Positions 28,124 through 53,033 of a stretch of DNA of 64,000 bases are shown here, in pieces. The position numbers and the translations under genes are program-made. The stretch lies in the NCBI RefSeq assembly GCF_002234675.1, contig NC_019869.2, positions 15,485,015 to 15,549,014 on the forward strand. Reading direction: 5' to 3'. Every line of letters starts with the position of its first letter. Within the stretch, counting starts at the first letter, position 1. The DNA comes from Oryzias latipes (lineage: Eukaryota > Chordata > Actinopteri > Beloniformes > Adrianichthyidae). The notes under the pieces were generated by a model. The model saw only the letters and a list, made by a program, of their open reading frames with translations. It did not search any database and had not been told where the DNA came from.

Positions 28124-31100
28124 CTAGAAGAACAAGGTCTGCAGCGACTTGCGGACTGTGGCCATCTCCTTATGTTGCTGCGGAAACAAATTCAAATTTT
28201 ATGCCCCTATACTTTCTATCAGTTTGCTCTTTTTTTAAATATATATTCGTGCTTACTGTGACTATAATATTCTATCAAAAAACAGCAAGTGTTAAACTTA
28301 CAGCATAACAGTAAACCGCATCAACAAGAACAACTAAACAAGAAGTCATTTGATTCAGACAGTCCTCCTCTACATGTGTATTAGGTGATCAAGTTAGACG
28401 GAAATATGGAAAAATCCTGAGTAATGCATGATAATCTGAGGATTAAGGGATTTGGTATAATCTATGTTTAACTACAAGAGGAACAGAAACACTGAAAGAC
28501 TTTCTGAAAGACTGATTGTTCCTCTCAGTAATTTATTTCACAGTATTGATGATCACCTTAATGACAAAAGGCTTAACGTGGTCTGTGAAAGCAGTAAGGA
28601 AGATCTACTGATTGACATCAAATGTCCATTTCCTTATAGTGAGAAGATATCTATTTGTCAAGTGACAAAGCTCACTGAAGCACGTTTCAAACTTGACTTC
28701 ACACTGAGTGAAGACCCAGAACTGAGCACAATGAACTCACTGCGTCCATAAGCAGTTTCTTCTGCAACGTGGCCATTTCCTGCTTCAGTTCTTCTTGTGC
28801 CCCTTGCAGGAACTCGTGGTGACTTTTCTCCATCTCCTCCATATTCTACAGGGAAAAGAAAAGAAGTCCTTAAGCATTTAAACAAGTAAGAATCCATGCG
28901 ACAACTACATCTTAGCAAACTTTTATGAATTTAATGTTTTTTCAGTCAGTCTGCAATATAAACTGGGTCGTGAGACGAAAGATGCTTCACAAAACACAAA
29001 CCCAACCAGAAAACGTTAATGCTGCGTTCACACCAAAAAACAATTGGCGCGTCACATTTGCTGCACAACGCTTTCCTAAAAATGTGTTTATAAACTTGAT
29101 CCTCCCTCCACATGTGGGAGGAGCTGCAATCAAGGTTTAATGCATCATCTCTACATGTGAGCATTGACTGTATATCTTTAGATCTTATATAAAGTCAATG
29201 CATGTAAGACAGATGATCAGGGATCAGATTTATTTATTTTAAAGAGCTCTACAACAGCATTGGTAATCCCGTCTTCATATCTGGGTTCATGACGTCATTC
29301 AGAGACTCTCCCATTAAGGTGAGGTTCACCATCTACTGCAGGAGCTGCGTCTGAATGACGACCACTTTCAGCTGTACTTCCCTCTCTATGTGACCCAGTC
29401 TGATGACCTAGTCCTACGTTAGTCCAGAAATTAGAACATGGTGTGTGTATGTAAAATTATAGGACCTTCTTAAATGTCTCCATACAAATAAGAAACATAT
29501 CATAAAGTTCAGGAGGAGAATAATGATCAGATTCTCCTCCATGTTGGTTTTTGACTCCACCCACTGATCAGATCGTCAACACATCACAGGCCAAAGCAGA
29601 GTTCCTCACTGATTGGCGAAACGGAAATACTTCACCAAAGTTCAGATATTTGAACTCTGGAAACATTGCGAAGCGACGCCTGAAATGCGCCACACATTGA
29701 TTTAAATTGAAACTGGACGCTGTTGGCACACAAATCGCATTTGGTGTGAATGTAGCTTCACTCATTCATCCTCTGTGTATTCTTGAGGACGAGCTTAATA
29801 TGAAACAGCCCACCTTCACAAATTGCTCGTACAACTCTTTGACGCCTTTCAGCTTCTGGTTCTGCACAACTCGGGCCTGCTGCAGGATCTTCTGCTGCTG
29901 CCGGAACAAATTCTGTAATAATCGACAAAAGTTCTGTCAATGAAGGACATTTCTTTATAAAAAGTCTGCTCAGCTAGCAAAGGTTTATTGTAATATTGTC
30001 CTAATATGAACAATTTTAAAACGCATTTAAATAAGATCCAACTTGACTCTTTGCCCAAACATTATCTTAGAGTCAAGCTCTAGAACGTGATGGACCAGCA
30101 GAGGAAACTGACGTTGAGCTTCTCCTCCTGCTCTTCAGAGCGATGTGCTTCAGCCTCCCATTGCTGAAGCGCAGCAGACACCTGCTGAGAGAACTGCTGG
30201 GTTGTCTTCTTCCTGCAAACGCATCATGCATGAGGACAAACAGCTGAACGGACACTGATGCGGTCAAACAGGAAACAATGTTATGACATTCCATTCCATT
30301 AGATCTCTTTGGGTCATGTAAAAAGTTACAGAAGAAGAGAACCTCTGGCCGTGGTAGTTGCTCCACAGCTGCTCCAGCTTGTGCTGACTTCCCACCATGT
30401 GGTTCTTAGTCAGGCCCTCCAGGTGCTTTTGCTTGGCGTGCATCGCCTTGTTGATTTCAGCTGAAAGAGCATAGTAAACAATGGCTTTTCACTAAATACT
30501 ACAGTTACATGTTAAAATCCTGTCTTCTGATTTACTGTAAAAGCGTTCTAGCTGGTCTTTAAATTGTAATGATGCCGTTTTTAGCCGAAATTTAAAAAAC
30601 TTTCTAGGAAATAGTTTCGGCAGAACAACAGGAGTTCATTACAAAAATTAGCCTCTAGGTTGTGGGACAGACCACTGAAGCGGATTAAGCCTGCCCCCAT
30701 TTCCCCACTAGCTTACAGTCCCTCACAACCCCAATCTGAAATTACTGGTGCCACAAAAATGATGAGCACCGTTGGAGTCAGAACGGAGCGAAGAGGGGAA
30801 CTTGTGACTTACCGGTTGACAAAAGAGCATTTTCTGTAAATCTGCTCCCCTTTAGGAAATCTGTCCTTGTTTTCTCAGCAGGTTTGAATCTACTTTACAG
30901 TTGGTACAAGTGACTGAGTGACAACCCTCTTCTCATTTTTCAACAAGAAAACAGAAAAACTCATTTGTGATGAAATAAAACATTTCATAGACAGCGTAAA
31001 AAAACACCAAAAGCAGAAAACAAAGATTGATTAGAAATCAATACGGTAGTTCCTTAAAAAGTAACTGTTGTTGTAACCCTTGTGCTATCTTAGATGACCC

Positions 31101-32868
31101 CACCCTTACATTGATGTGTTATTCCTACCATGACAAAGGTGGATAAAGATGGAAAGATTTCATGTAATCCATGGACACCAGTGAAGTTCACAAAACACTG
31201 GGGCGCCGTGGTGCAGCGATAGGGCGGTCGACCCGCGATCGTAATATTGCAGGTTTGATTCCCGCCTTGCACGCCCATGTGTCAAAGTGTCCTTGGGCAA
31301 GACACTGAACTCCACCTTGCCTCTGGTGGGAGGTTGGCGCCAGTGTTCGGCAGCAGAGCTGCCATCAGTGTGTGAATGTGTGTGTGCATGGGTGAATGGG
31401 ACTGTTACTATAAAGCACTTTGGGCCTTTGTAAGAAGGTAGAAAGCGCTATATAAGTATACGCCATTTACCATTTACTGTCTAGTGGGTCTAGATGACCC
31501 AACTCCCAATGTTAAAGTGCCTAGGATAGCACAAGGGTTACATCTGATGTTTTCATTGTGTTGTGCCTTCTTCTATGTTTGCATTTAACCGAATATCCTT
31601 TTTAAAATAACACCTATAGTTTTTCTTTGTAAAATAATGGAATAATTTGGTTTGTAGATTTTTTTGGTCTACCGTTCAACTTTGTTGGGGAGTCAAAACT
31701 GTAGATTTTGGTCACTGTGTTGTCGTGACTTCAAACTTGGATCATCAAACCACACGCTGCAAAATCTGTTTCAAGGCTAGTGCTTCCAAAACTACTCAGC
31801 CGAGTGCGTTCTAGTTATTCTCTTTATGGGAGGCTCAAGCTAGCAGTAGCTCACAAAACATCTGCTGCAATGTTATGCTAACATTTTTACAGCTTGTATT
31901 AAGTTCAACTTTGTGTTCAAGCCAATTTCCAAAGGAAATGGTAAAATAAATTAGTTTTTGTTAAAATATATTCCATCATTTGTAATTTTTTAAAAGAAAG
32001 TAAAAGCAGGGAGAAAATGGCTGAAAATCAAAAGTGAAATTTGAAATGAAAAATCTGAAATTTTATTTTTTTGGCCATATTGCCCAGCTCTAGAAGAACC
32101 TGTTAAAAACACCAAAGCACTGTTTTAATTGGAATAGGTTTTTACGAAGGATGTTAAGTAGTTATTGTTCTGTGATCAATTTCCCTTTTTTACTTGTTCT
32201 ACCATAATAAATGCTAAGTGCGTTGAGACAACCAAATAAAAAAGTTCATAACTATCAGATGCTCTTTGTTAATCATTTACATGAGCTTAATTTAATTTAG
32301 GGTGTAAATCTAAAAGAATTCATATCAACTTTGAAATTCTATAAAGATGTAATCTGTTAATAAAGTGATTGCAGCAAATAAAAACAAACACTTACCCCCA
32401 AACTTTTCCAACATGGATTGAACTTCGTTCCTTCATAGTGGTAGAAAAGTTGTGTTACATCATGACACACAACAACAAACCAAGTTGTAACACTGATACT
32501 TGGTTCTCCTAATCAGAATTATGAAGTATTTTCTTACACAGAGGAATAACATCATTAATTAACAAAACAACTGTAGTAAAATAAGATGTTTAAAAAAACT
32601 TTTAAGTTTAATATTAAAGGTTTACCCAACATCATCAGCACATCCAAATTCTTCTTCCTCAAAGCTAGCAGCTGATCTCTTCTTTGCCACTTTGTCCACT
32701 AGTGCAGTTTCAATGTTAGGACATTCAAAATACATCAAAAGTTCAGTTAGAATCTGAGAAGCTGTTTTTCCCCTTAAAGTTTAGACTGATTACACAGATC
32801 GCACCTTCTCTGGCATTTTCGGAACCCCTCAGTTCCTTCTTCAGCTTTTGTTTCTTCTTTGATGCCAT
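28124..32868 (-). CDS. sycp3: Synaptonemal complex protein 3 (8 coding exons, 215 aa)
   Basis: Coding exons in transcript order: 32,868-32,805; 32,698-32,626; 32,430-32,396; 30,460-30,343; 30,212-30,113; 29,912-29,814; 28,845-28,741; 28,177-28,124. Phases join without a break to 648 nt. SYCP3 forms the axial/lateral elements of meiotic chromosomes by assembling into coiled-coil fibres. The N-terminus is Lys-rich ([11 protein letters not shown]), then an acidic patch (SFEEEEF). From about residue 60 the Cor1 helical domain follows, with family landmarks [50 protein letters not shown] and the terminal [11 protein letters not shown]. Human SYCP3 is 236 aa, the difference lying mostly in the shorter N-terminus here. 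The donor after exon 4 is AG|GTTCTC, unusually weak. A 5' UTR intron is likely because CCCCACAG directly precedes the start region. Introns carry a DNA transposon (29.0-29.8 kb) and a MITE with a SINE inside it (31.1-31.5 kb). Confidence 0.95.
29021..29757. mobile_element. DNA transposon relic with TTCACACC termini in a sycp3 intron
   Basis: The left end GCTGCGTTCACACCAAA (near 29,022) and the right end ATTTGGTGTGAATGTAGC (near 29,738) are inverted repeats, enclosing about 735 bp. The element lies wholly inside the intron between coding exons 6 and 7 of sycp3. Its termini resemble those at 1,219 and 38,829. No intact transposase is seen. Confidence 0.6.
30598..30850 (+). repeat. Dispersed repeat, copy shared with iffo1 intron 1
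   Basis: CTAGGAAATAGTTTC, GCAGAACAACAGGAGT, GCCTCTAGGTT, TGGGA and CCTGCCCCC occur in the same order as at 37,682-37,975 in iffo1 intron 1. It is a dispersed element of unknown class without coding capacity, here in a sycp3 intron. Confidence 0.6.
31073..31541. mobile_element. piggyBac-like MITE, copy 3, interrupted by a SINE
   Basis: The left end (TAACCCTTGTGCTATC, 31,074 on) and right end (GATAGCACAAGGGTTA, to 31,540) match the MITE at 9,115. Its interior is split by a tRNA-derived SINE at 31,200-31,478, and part of the MITE next to the insertion is missing compared with the 50.8 and 60.4 kb copies. It lies in a sycp3 intron. Confidence 0.85.
31200..31478 (+). mobile_element. tRNA-derived SINE (family 1), full-length-like
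   Basis: The 5' head GGGGCGCCGTGGTGCAGCG resembles a tRNA A-box region and GGTTTGATTCC (31,252-31,262) is a B-box-like promoter. Conserved body strings are TTGGGCAAGACACTGAACTCC and CCATCAGTGTGTGAATG, and the tail AAAGCGCTATATAAGTATACGCCATTTACCATTTA is of the common teleost SINE type. The two pieces of a MITE on either side show that it inserted later. Confidence 0.85.
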
Positions 32869-33039
32869 TTTCTGTGGGGCTGGGTCCAGAGAGCAGAGAT
32901 AGGCTAAAGCTAGCTTCTGCTCAGAAAAAAAAAAAAAACTATTTTGAAAGATGATTTACAGTTGACGACTATCAGACAGAAACACCCGGTGTAAAACTTT
33001 TATAAAACGAACAACACTCAAACCACAATTTTAGCGGCA

Positions 33040-33180
33040 CATTAGCTATAAACGGGGCACAAGAACAAAAGAAAACTTAGCATAACAAGCAAAAACGCGA
33101 CTCTTCCCGCCACTGAAGACTGGCTTCTGTCCTCGTGCCATTGGGCGTTTGCCAAGCATGCGCGTGCCAGAAGGGAAACT
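33040..33180 (-). promoter_or_regulatory. Probable sycp3 promoter with E2F-type and NRF1-like motifs
   Basis: About 250 bp upstream of the sycp3 start codon, the minus strand reads GGCGGGAA (33,104-33,111), an E2F/E2F6-type site, and about 45 bp further out GCATGCGC (33,156-33,163), an NRF1-like core. E2F6 is known to recruit silencing complexes to germline gene promoters in mammals. That it does so here is inference. No TATA box was noted. Confidence 0.45.
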
Positions 33181-33208
33181 CCCCTCCAAAAGAAAAGTAC
33201 TTAATTTA

Positions 33209-34225
<1,017 letters not shown>

Positions 34226-35272
34226 CTTGGTGGGGAGGGTGTTTGGACATCACTGTTTGCAAGCAGAAGATGTTTTCTCAGTGCCTTCCCCGCTATTTTT
34301 AACCACACCCTTTAGTACATACACACTTTTTCCACTAGAAAATACACACTCCAACACACACATCCATACAAGCACACACACACACGCACACTACCACACT
34401 GGGGCCCTCTGTCACGGCGGCCCTGTCCCTGGGGTGCTGGCTTCCTGGGCCCGACGGCCTTCTTTCCACGCAGGGAGAGGGATCCCAGAGCTCTCTGGCA
34501 AGGAGCCGGGGATCGTACCACATATGAACCTGGAGGATTCTGTGTCCCGGTGGTGTGGGTTCTGGTCCTCTTCATATTTTCCATCTGCGGGTGAGCCTGG
34601 TCGGGCCATATTTATAACACCCTTTGTGGACCCTCGCTCCTCTTGGGCGTCCTCCTCCTGGGTGGGGGGGCCGTCCCCTGCCTTGCTCTCTCCTGGAATA
34701 ACCGTGGCCTGGGCGGGTCTTCCCTGGGGGGCCCTGACTCGTGCCTGGGGTTGGGGGATGCTCAGGAATCCTGGGTGGTGGTGGCCCGCCTGTCTGGGGC
34801 TTGGGGTGTCCCCCTGGGGCGGGGCCCTCGTTGGGCCCCCTGGGCGCGGTGGGGAGGCTGCTCTACGGTTCGGGTTACTGTACGGTCCCGCTGACATCCA
34901 CCCCAGAAGAACATAAACACTCACTCGAGACCAGGTGCTAACTCACCTTTGCACAAACAGTTTGCGTGGCTGAATGAAATGTTTCACGTGTTAGCTTGAA
35001 TGCATAAGTAGGCGTGTGTGAATGTTAGTGGTAGTATGCCCATATAGACTTGTTTGTGTGCAAACACTTTTGGAGCCAACAGGTGTGTTTGTCACGTTTG
35101 AGTGTGTGTGGACAGGCCCCGCCCATTTTCGATTTGTCATGCATCTTAACCTGTCAGTTGTGATTATAAAGCTCCAGTAACTTGTTGCTTTCTGACGCTT
35201 CATGAACTTACCCTTGCTACTATAATCACCCCTCTACCCCCCCCCCCCCACACACACACACACACACACACT
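34226..35272. repeat. GC-rich repeat-like block flanked by CA-rich sequence
   Basis: From about 34,390 to 34,900 the sequence switches abruptly from the AT-rich background to very G+C-rich DNA full of CCTGGG, GGGGCC and GGCCC strings. It is preceded by CACACA-rich sequence (34,318-34,392) and followed at 35,235-35,271 by a poly-C run and (CA)n. Overlapping long open frames occur in several frames on both strands, as expected for GC-rich non-coding DNA, and none resembles a known protein. I cannot name the family; a GC-rich dispersed repeat is the likeliest explanation. Confidence 0.5.
35235..35271. repeat. Poly-C/(CA)n low-complexity tract
   Basis: A run of C bases is followed directly by about 22 bp of CA repeats. 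Confidence 0.9.
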
Positions 35273-35799
35273 ATCTGTCATCCCTCTCTCTTCTTTCCTC
35301 CTTTTCTTTTCCGTCCGGTCCAGAAAGAATTATTTACAAATATAATTAACATGAATAAAGTTTAGCTGAAATTCCAAAAGGGGTTTATTTAAATATACAT
35401 CTGGTGTATCATAAGATTCATAACACCTGTTGTAAAAGTAAAATATGTCCAACACAAAAGGCTTTCAGCTCTCATCATGGTTTGCTTAGCTGTTGGACAG
35501 GACAAGTTAAAAAAAAAGATAAAACAAATTATTGACGGACATGTCCTGGATTATATAGTGTTTCCATTTGTAAAAGATTGGTGCTGGTCTTTGTCTAAAC
35601 TTAATGTGGGATTTTGAGTAAAACTTCTCATATTTGCAAAATTTAATGTTGAAACAGCGGAATTGAAGACTTTTCGGGAAACCTTTCAGAAAACTTGAAT
35701 TTTCGTTTTTCTACAAGCTTATATTTTATACAACAGACTAACAATTAAAAGCATTATTTTCACTTTGAATTGTGAGAGAAAAAAGCTTCCGTATAGATC

Positions 35800-48227
<12,428 letters not shown>

Positions 48228-48756
48228 CACACAAACACACAGCAGGTGACATCATTCACCAACCAGAAAGCTGAACTTGATGTCAACATTTAAAGCAATG
48301 TGAGAAATTCTTGCAAAGATGCTGCATCTATGAAATCTGCCCTCCTGTGGTTATTTGTGGGAATTTCACTGGATGGCGAAGAAAATATTTATTTTGCAAT
48401 ATTGTTGTGTGAATTTGTAAATAGGATGGATTACAGAATTCACGCTGAGCTCTCTGTTTAGTTCAGAAAATGGTCATTTGCACAGTTTTTTTTTTTTCAA
48501 ATCTAAGGCAGGACAGCATGAAGAAAGCACTTTACATGGACTCCTGTAAACTACAGGGTTCAGTATGATGTGTCTTAATGATTTTTTTTTATGTGTCAAG
48601 CTTGGTTTTATAATAGAATCTCTTCTTCAGTGGAGACTTGTGAGAGTTTATGGTAACAAGTAATACATGCAATAACGTTTTTTTTTAGCTAAACCTGCCT
48701 TAAACAATGTACTCAGCATTTTAGATTAATCTCAGTTTATGAAAAAATTATATACC

Positions 48757-48867
<111 letters not shown>

Positions 48868-49197
48868 CATTTGCTATTTTATTTTAACAGAAGCTTCTTT
48901 GATGTGCTTCTTTGTATCAGTACAAATCTATATCAATGAATAGACTCAACTGAGGCAATGTTTACGTTTTACAGTAAAAGTGAATAATTTAGGTCTTTAA
49001 ATGCTGTTTCTGTTGTTTTGTCAAGCTTGAAATTAAAATTTTATTGTAAGGAAAAGAGGGAAAATGGGGAGAAGGTTAGGACACAATGATGGTCGACGTG
49101 TTGGACAATAGGAAAGGATGTATTAACCATTTTACTGGGAAAAATACTTAAAAATATTTCTATTTTATAATTCCTTTATGCTTGTAAAGAGTATTTT

Positions 49198-49420
49198 TCA
49201 ATTCAATTTTATTTGTATAGCCGAAATTCACAACAACAGTCGTCTTGATGGGCTTCGTATCGTATCTCCAGTAAATCAAATCTCAGCTATCAGGAGGATG
49301 AGTTACAGCTTTCTAAGAATAGGAAAAGAGGTCTGCGTGTCTCCATCCAGCAATGAGCCACAAACTAAAGTCTGGAGTTACTTGAAATTCAAAATCACAA
49401 AACACCAATAACATAATCAC
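49198..49420 (-). repeat. Inverted 3' end of the (GAATT)n-tailed retroposon
   Basis: TTCAATTCAATTTTATTTGTATAGCC is the reverse complement of the GGCTATACAAAT-AATTGAATTG end seen at 21,744-22,170, followed by ACAACAGTCGTCTTGATGGG, the reverse of the CCATCGAGACGACTGTTGTT stretch there. Confidence 0.65.
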
Positions 49421-50760
49421 CACTCTGTTAAAACCTCAATGAGCAGCTTTAAAAGGGGATGGTGGGGACAAGGATGGAATAAATAAATGCTTTTAGTAGC
49501 ACAAAACAAGATTAAAACTTGCTGCTTAGGTTGAAACCACATATTTCTAAAGATGCATATTTCTTGTTTTTCTTGAAAAGAATCTAAAAAATAAGACATT
49601 TTTAGGAACAGAAATTTATTTTGAAAACAGACCTTCTGTTATTCATAAAACATATATTAGGTTAACTACAAGACAGTTTTTTTAATACAAAATTAATGTT
49701 TGAAAATAGTGAATAAAAAGGCAAGAAAATACAAGAGCTTCTAAAATTATTTTTTTCTGAAATGACTTCAAAATTTTACTTTTTCAGTTCGTAGTACTTT
49801 ATCTTTATTTATTTACTCATTTATGTATGTATTTATTTATTTTTGTCTGTGCTTTTAAGTAAACATATTAATTTGCCTTTTTATATTTTACAGCATGAAA
49901 AGCAAAATATTATGATGGCACTGATCTACAAATGCTGCAAGCTTCATGTTTTTTCTTTTTGCTTTACATCACTCTGTTTAGCAACCTGTTAGATGTTTGG
50001 GATTTGAGAAAATCTGCTTCAGCTTCAGTGGAACCGCTAGAGGTTTGAGGTGTGAATTCCACAGCTTCATCACTTCTTCACTTGTTGGAAGTTCAGACAT
50101 TCACTTCAACATTTACATCTGTAACACAACCAGACGCTGCTGCACCACAGCATCGTCACATCACAGCAACGTTGCTCAGTAGCATCACAGAAAATAGACG
50201 TCAGAGGTTTAGCAGTTGAGTCCAAAGCAATTCATTCTGTAATCGTTTGTGAAACTTTAAATGTCTGTTTGTTCTCTAAAACGTCTAGATATCCAATGAC
50301 TGAAAGTGCTTTATTTGAAAATAAACATATGGATTGGCATTTTTTCTTGATCTAATCTAAATGGTTGACTCCAATCATGCAGGTTGAGTTCTCAGCAGGA
50401 AAAACGGGGACTGTTGTGCTTTAGAACCTGTTGGTGAATTGTTTTCATTTGTGTTTGATGAGAAATGTCAGAATAAACATTTGAAACATGTCAGCCTGAA
50501 AGTTTTTTTTTTTTCAACTGAACGAGTGAAAAAAATCAACTTTTTTAATGATGCTATGAAGTGTGTGGAAGTGACACACCTGTAAAGTGTATGTGCTGCT
50601 TTTAATGACATCTTAATTTTCAGGAGAGCTGCTACCTTCAACTTACATCTCTTGGATAATTTTGTCCATACATTGCAGAAACATCTTAGAATTTCTGATA
50701 AAGTATTATTCATTTAACTTTTTATGCATTTTAAAGAAAGTTTTAGGTGGTGTTTTTTTT

Positions 50761-50777
50761 TTGGGGGGGGGGGGGGG
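50761..50777. repeat. Poly-T/poly-G run
   Basis: A T-run passes into about 15 G bases just before the MITE at 50,819. Confidence 0.85.
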
Positions 50778-50818
50778 AGGCGAGGTCATGAAATAGTAGC
50801 TCAGCAGGATCTCCCAAC

Positions 50819-51020
50819 ATTAACCCTTGTGCTATCTTAGATGACCCCACCCTTACATTGACGTGTTATCCTACCAGGATAAAGGTGGAAAGATTTCATG
50901 TAATCCATGGACACCAGTGAAGATCACAAATCATTGAAGAAAAAATGTTCAGTGCACTGTCTAGTGGGTCTAGATGACCCAACTCCCAATGTTAAAGTGC
51001 TTAGGATAGCACAAGGGTAA
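50819..51020. mobile_element. piggyBac-like MITE, copy 4
   Basis: Left end TTAACCCTTGTGCTATC and right end GATAGCACAAGGGTAA flank an interior very similar to the 60,421 copy (CCTTACATTGACGTG, GTAATCCATGGACACCAGTG, GTGGGTCTAGATGACCC). It is one of the two complete uninterrupted copies in this orientation. Confidence 0.88.
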
Positions 51021-52680
51021 AGGGAGGAAAAGGAGGTTTTATATGTCCTCATAACACAACAAAATCCTTCAAAATCCCAGCATTAGTCTTGAGTTGGCCA
51101 GTAATTACTGTTTTTTTTAGCTGTTGTCTTCCTCTTACTAATGCCTCTTGAATTGTGGTGCAAACTAACTGCCTTTTTTCACATCTCCGTACATGTAGAA
51201 GAATAACGGCACCAACTCCTGCAGTGAGATTTCTCCCAGCAGCATCAGCGATTGATTGGTGTCCTGAATGCCTCTGCAATCATTCAGAGTGATCGCTTTC
51301 TGCTGCTCTTTTATGGGCTGATGAAGGTGTAAAAGGAGCCGAGCAACCCCACAGCAGATCGATGAGGAGGCAGAAAGGAAGCTGTCTGGAGAAAACAGCT
51401 GGACTGTGTCAACACATCACACTCCACTCTAAACCACCAACTATCACGTTTGCCTTCAAAGTGCTGTGTTCCATGAACACCCAAAATAATAATAATGATA
51501 ATAATAATACACAAAATACGCATGTAACAAGTTTTATTGTGCCTCATTTATTTTTTCATTGTCCTAAAAACTTGTGTTTTTTACTGGAAAACTTCAATTA
51601 CCAGATATGTCGTCATATTCCTCCTGGAATAAAAGAAAACCTTTTTCCAAAACTTGAATCATGTTTAGTGGAAGAGTAAACAAAATAGTTGTAAACCTCG
51701 CAGAACTCTGGACTTCTTCCTGTAAATCCATTTTTTAGGATTTGGAAAAATACAAAAAACTACGGATCTTGTCCTTAATCAGTAAAAGTAACGTGTATGT
51801 GTTTTTTTCCTTTTAGACACAACTGTATTGTTTTTTAGGGAACTTTAAGTTATATCTCACTTGGCTACAACTGCTAGCAGCATATTTTAATTTAAAAGAA
51901 CAATACTTTAAAAATAATTCATAAAGTTCCAGCGTTTCATTATTTTTGCAAAATTCTTTTTTTGCTGTGACTTTTTTAAACAATGACATATTCTGAGTTG
52001 GAACAGAAAACAGCTTCTCCATTAATCCCTGTGACATAAAGAGTAAACTGAAATGGTTAGGAACCTTTGACACTGAATTTGTCACAGCAAAAGAGAAGCA
52101 AAAGTAAGACATTTAGAAGTGCAAACTTTCAGAAACAAATAAGAGAAAAAAATATCTTAATTTTAGCCTAAATTACACAGCAGAATCATTCAAAAGAGTA
52201 ACATTCACTGTGATTGAAGGTGATTTTTTTTTTACTTATTCTTATAAATCTTTTCTTACTTATTTATAAATCAATTGTCACTTGTAGTGGTTGTTAACAG
52301 TAGTACTACAACAGTAACTATGGGCTGGTCATTCTCTGATTTTAATTGTAACTCTTTACAAAGTAGCATTTTCTGTTTTAAATTGTTGTAATTTTAGCTA
52401 AATCAATCATCTTTTATCAATTTTTGTTAGATTTTTGTATCATTAAGAAATAAATCAGAAATTTAGATAAAATAAAAGTTTCAACTTAATAAAATATAAA
52501 TCAATTAAAATGTGTTATAGTCTATATATCAAATTCACGATGCATTCTATTTGATTTAATTTAGTTTACATGTATAACCATTTGATTTCATAAAGTTTTG
52601 ATCTCATTTATTTTATTAATTTATTTTTTAAGTTTGTGTGCACTGAGACACTTTTAGACAGGATTTTAGACATTCTACTT
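51021..52680. other. Non-coding DNA upstream of vamp1
   Basis: AT-rich intergenic sequence with a short (AAT)-rich stretch near 51,485; no exon supported. Confidence 0.45.
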
Positions 52681-52689
52681 TTACCTCCT

Positions 52690-53033
52690 GAAGAGGCGCA
52701 TGCGCAGAAACCCCCTTACGTGCTTATAAATAAATCTGATTTATGGAAGGATGGAATTGCGCGGGGCTTCGTGTGCGCCTGCGCGATAGTCCCTGCTCTT
52801 TAGGGTGGAGCTTCAGTTTGACTGACAGCTGTTTTTTCACTGCGCAGCTGCTTCTTATGTAGTTGCTTCATTTAAAAATAATAATAATTTTAGGAAAAAA
52901 ACTAACATTTAAAAAAAGAGATCTGATCTTTTTAGATAACTGATAGTTGGAATTTCTGTTTTTTTTTTCTTCATTCGGTCCTACCTTCCTCATCCTCTGC
53001 CTCACTAATACTCTCCATCCCCCTGCAGCTGAG
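52690..53033 (+). promoter_or_regulatory. Probable vamp1 promoter and 5' UTR with two NRF1-type sites
   Basis: GCGCATGCGCAG (52,696-52,707) matches the NRF1 consensus and TGCGCCTGCGCGA (52,774-52,786) is a near match, 78 bp apart in a short CpG-rich patch in otherwise AT-rich DNA. NRF1 is known to regulate many neuronal and synaptic genes, so its use here is plausible but inferred. The 5' UTR would run from this area to the split start codon at 53,034. Confidence 0.55.

Noticed and set aside
31200-31300. Possible tRNA gene
   Set aside because: A- and B-box-like motifs are present but the sequence does not fold into a tRNA and continues into a SINE body; the same reasoning applies at 63,381.
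34227-34924. 229-codon plus-strand ORF and 170-codon minus-strand ORF
   Set aside because: Both cover the same GC-rich repeat-like block and consist of Pro/Gly/Trp-rich sequence without domains; GC-rich DNA rarely contains stop codons.
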